A stretch of 5,752 bases of DNA, from assembly GCA_910588435.1 (NCBI GenBank), contig CAJUPL010000059.1:1-5752 (forward strand), written 5' to 3'. The position numbers and the translations under genes are program-made. Below are positions 5,540 to 5,752 of the stretch, piece after piece (positions within the stretch are counted from its first letter, which is position 1; the number at the start of each line of letters is the position of its first letter). The notes beneath the pieces are model-generated. The model saw only the letters and a program-made list of their open reading frames with translations, searched no databases and was not told the DNA's origin. The stretch is from an uncultured Eggerthellaceae bacterium (GTDB taxonomy: Bacteria > Actinomycetota > Coriobacteriia > Coriobacteriales > Eggerthellaceae).

Positions 5540-5592
5540 CAGCTAGAGCGAAGAACAAGAGGCAAAGAGATGAAGAGGGGGTGATTGGATGA
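5522..5592 (+). other. Open -1 frame: likely displaced C-terminus of the preceding gene
   Basis: From about base 5521 the frame one base behind that of the 4862 gene reads KESDAIAARAKNKRQRDEE and a few more residues to TGA 5590-5592, which overlaps the next ATG (5589) as ATGA, like two other junctions in this operon. The charged ARAKNKRQRDEE piece resembles DKAKTRAGREER at the end of the 4029 product. Adding one A to the short A-run at 5520-5522 would join the frames. No X-XXY-YYZ slippery heptamer is in the right phase, so a base deletion or sequencing error is more likely than programmed frameshifting. Confidence 0.4.
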
Positions 5593-5752
5593 ACAAGCAA
5601 GCAAGGGCATTGATGGTAGCAGTCATAGCGGCAGCGATATGCGCCGTGATCGGTTACCGAGCAGGCGCATTGACAGCAAATGGCTATGACCTGATGAGCG
5701 GTCTTGCGTATGCGGAGGGCCACTTCTTCGATATGGCAGCCAAAGCAGACCT
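5589..5752 (+). CDS. Membrane-anchored protein, N-terminal part (runs off the window)
   Basis: The 54 complete codons visible begin MNKQARALMVAV. Residues about 7-26 (ALMVAVIAAAICAVIGYRAG) are a single hydrophobic segment after a short basic N-terminus, so this is a membrane anchor or uncleaved signal with the rest probably outside; no clear signal-peptidase site or lipobox is visible. The region after it (NGYDLMSGLAYAEGHFFDM) is not recognised. The start is supported by AGAGGGGG (5574-5581) seven bases upstream and by the ATGA overlap with the alternative-frame end of the previous gene. It is the only membrane protein in the window, so the operon may be moving toward cell-surface or transfer functions downstream, which cannot be checked here. 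Confidence 0.72.
   Translation, partial: MNKQARALMVAVIAAAICAVIGYRAGALTANGYDLMSGLAYAEGHFFDMAAKAD

Overview
The window starts inside the 5' end of a 16S rRNA gene read on the minus strand and then runs into a tightly packed plus-strand operon of accessory genes. The 16S fragment (a standard AGAGTTTGATCCTGGCTCAG start followed by GATGAACGCTGGCGGCGTGCTTAACA) points to an actinobacterium (Actinomycetota). The roughly 50% GC operon with many AGA/AGG/ATA codons, and the style of its helix-turn-helix protein, would suit a gut Coriobacteriia-like host. That finer placement is inference, not something the fragment proves.

Layout. 1-53: 16S rRNA 5' end (minus). 54-301: structured rRNA leader with several hairpins and a boxA-like element. 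308-336: a near-consensus rRNA promoter on the minus strand. 337-524: a divergent intergenic stretch with an A-tract next to the promoter and, at 408-493, nested and competing complementary segments that could be an RNA leader for the plus-strand operon. 525-5752: eight plus-strand genes, almost all separated by a few bases or overlapping, so very probably one polycistronic unit running off the right edge.

The operon encodes: a short orphan winged-helix-like protein (525-782); a larger winged-helix protein resembling plasmid/ICE replication initiators (788-1828); an ArdA-family antirestriction protein with an extra acidic C-terminal extension (1815-2636); an acidic protein of unknown function (2633-3319); a protein with HEAT-like degenerate repeats (3316-4047); a pentapeptide-repeat protein (4029-4862); a protein with a TEKQ-type small C-terminal module (4862-5539); and the start of a membrane-anchored protein (5589-5752, partial). 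ArdA plus a replication-type HTH protein indicate a conjugative or integrative mobile element, or a large plasmid/phage; no transfer, integrase or structural gene lies in the window to decide which.

The most interesting signal is a short, charged C-terminal segment shared by ArdA and the 4862-5539 product (10 of 19 positions identical) and, more weakly, by the 3316 and 4029 products. Four otherwise unrelated proteins of one operon appear to carry a common tail, which might be a targeting, docking or translocation signal for a set of anti-defence proteins. A second signal is an apparent one-base frame disruption at the end of the 4862 gene. The alternative frame continues to an ATGA overlap with the next gene and gives a tail like that of its neighbour.
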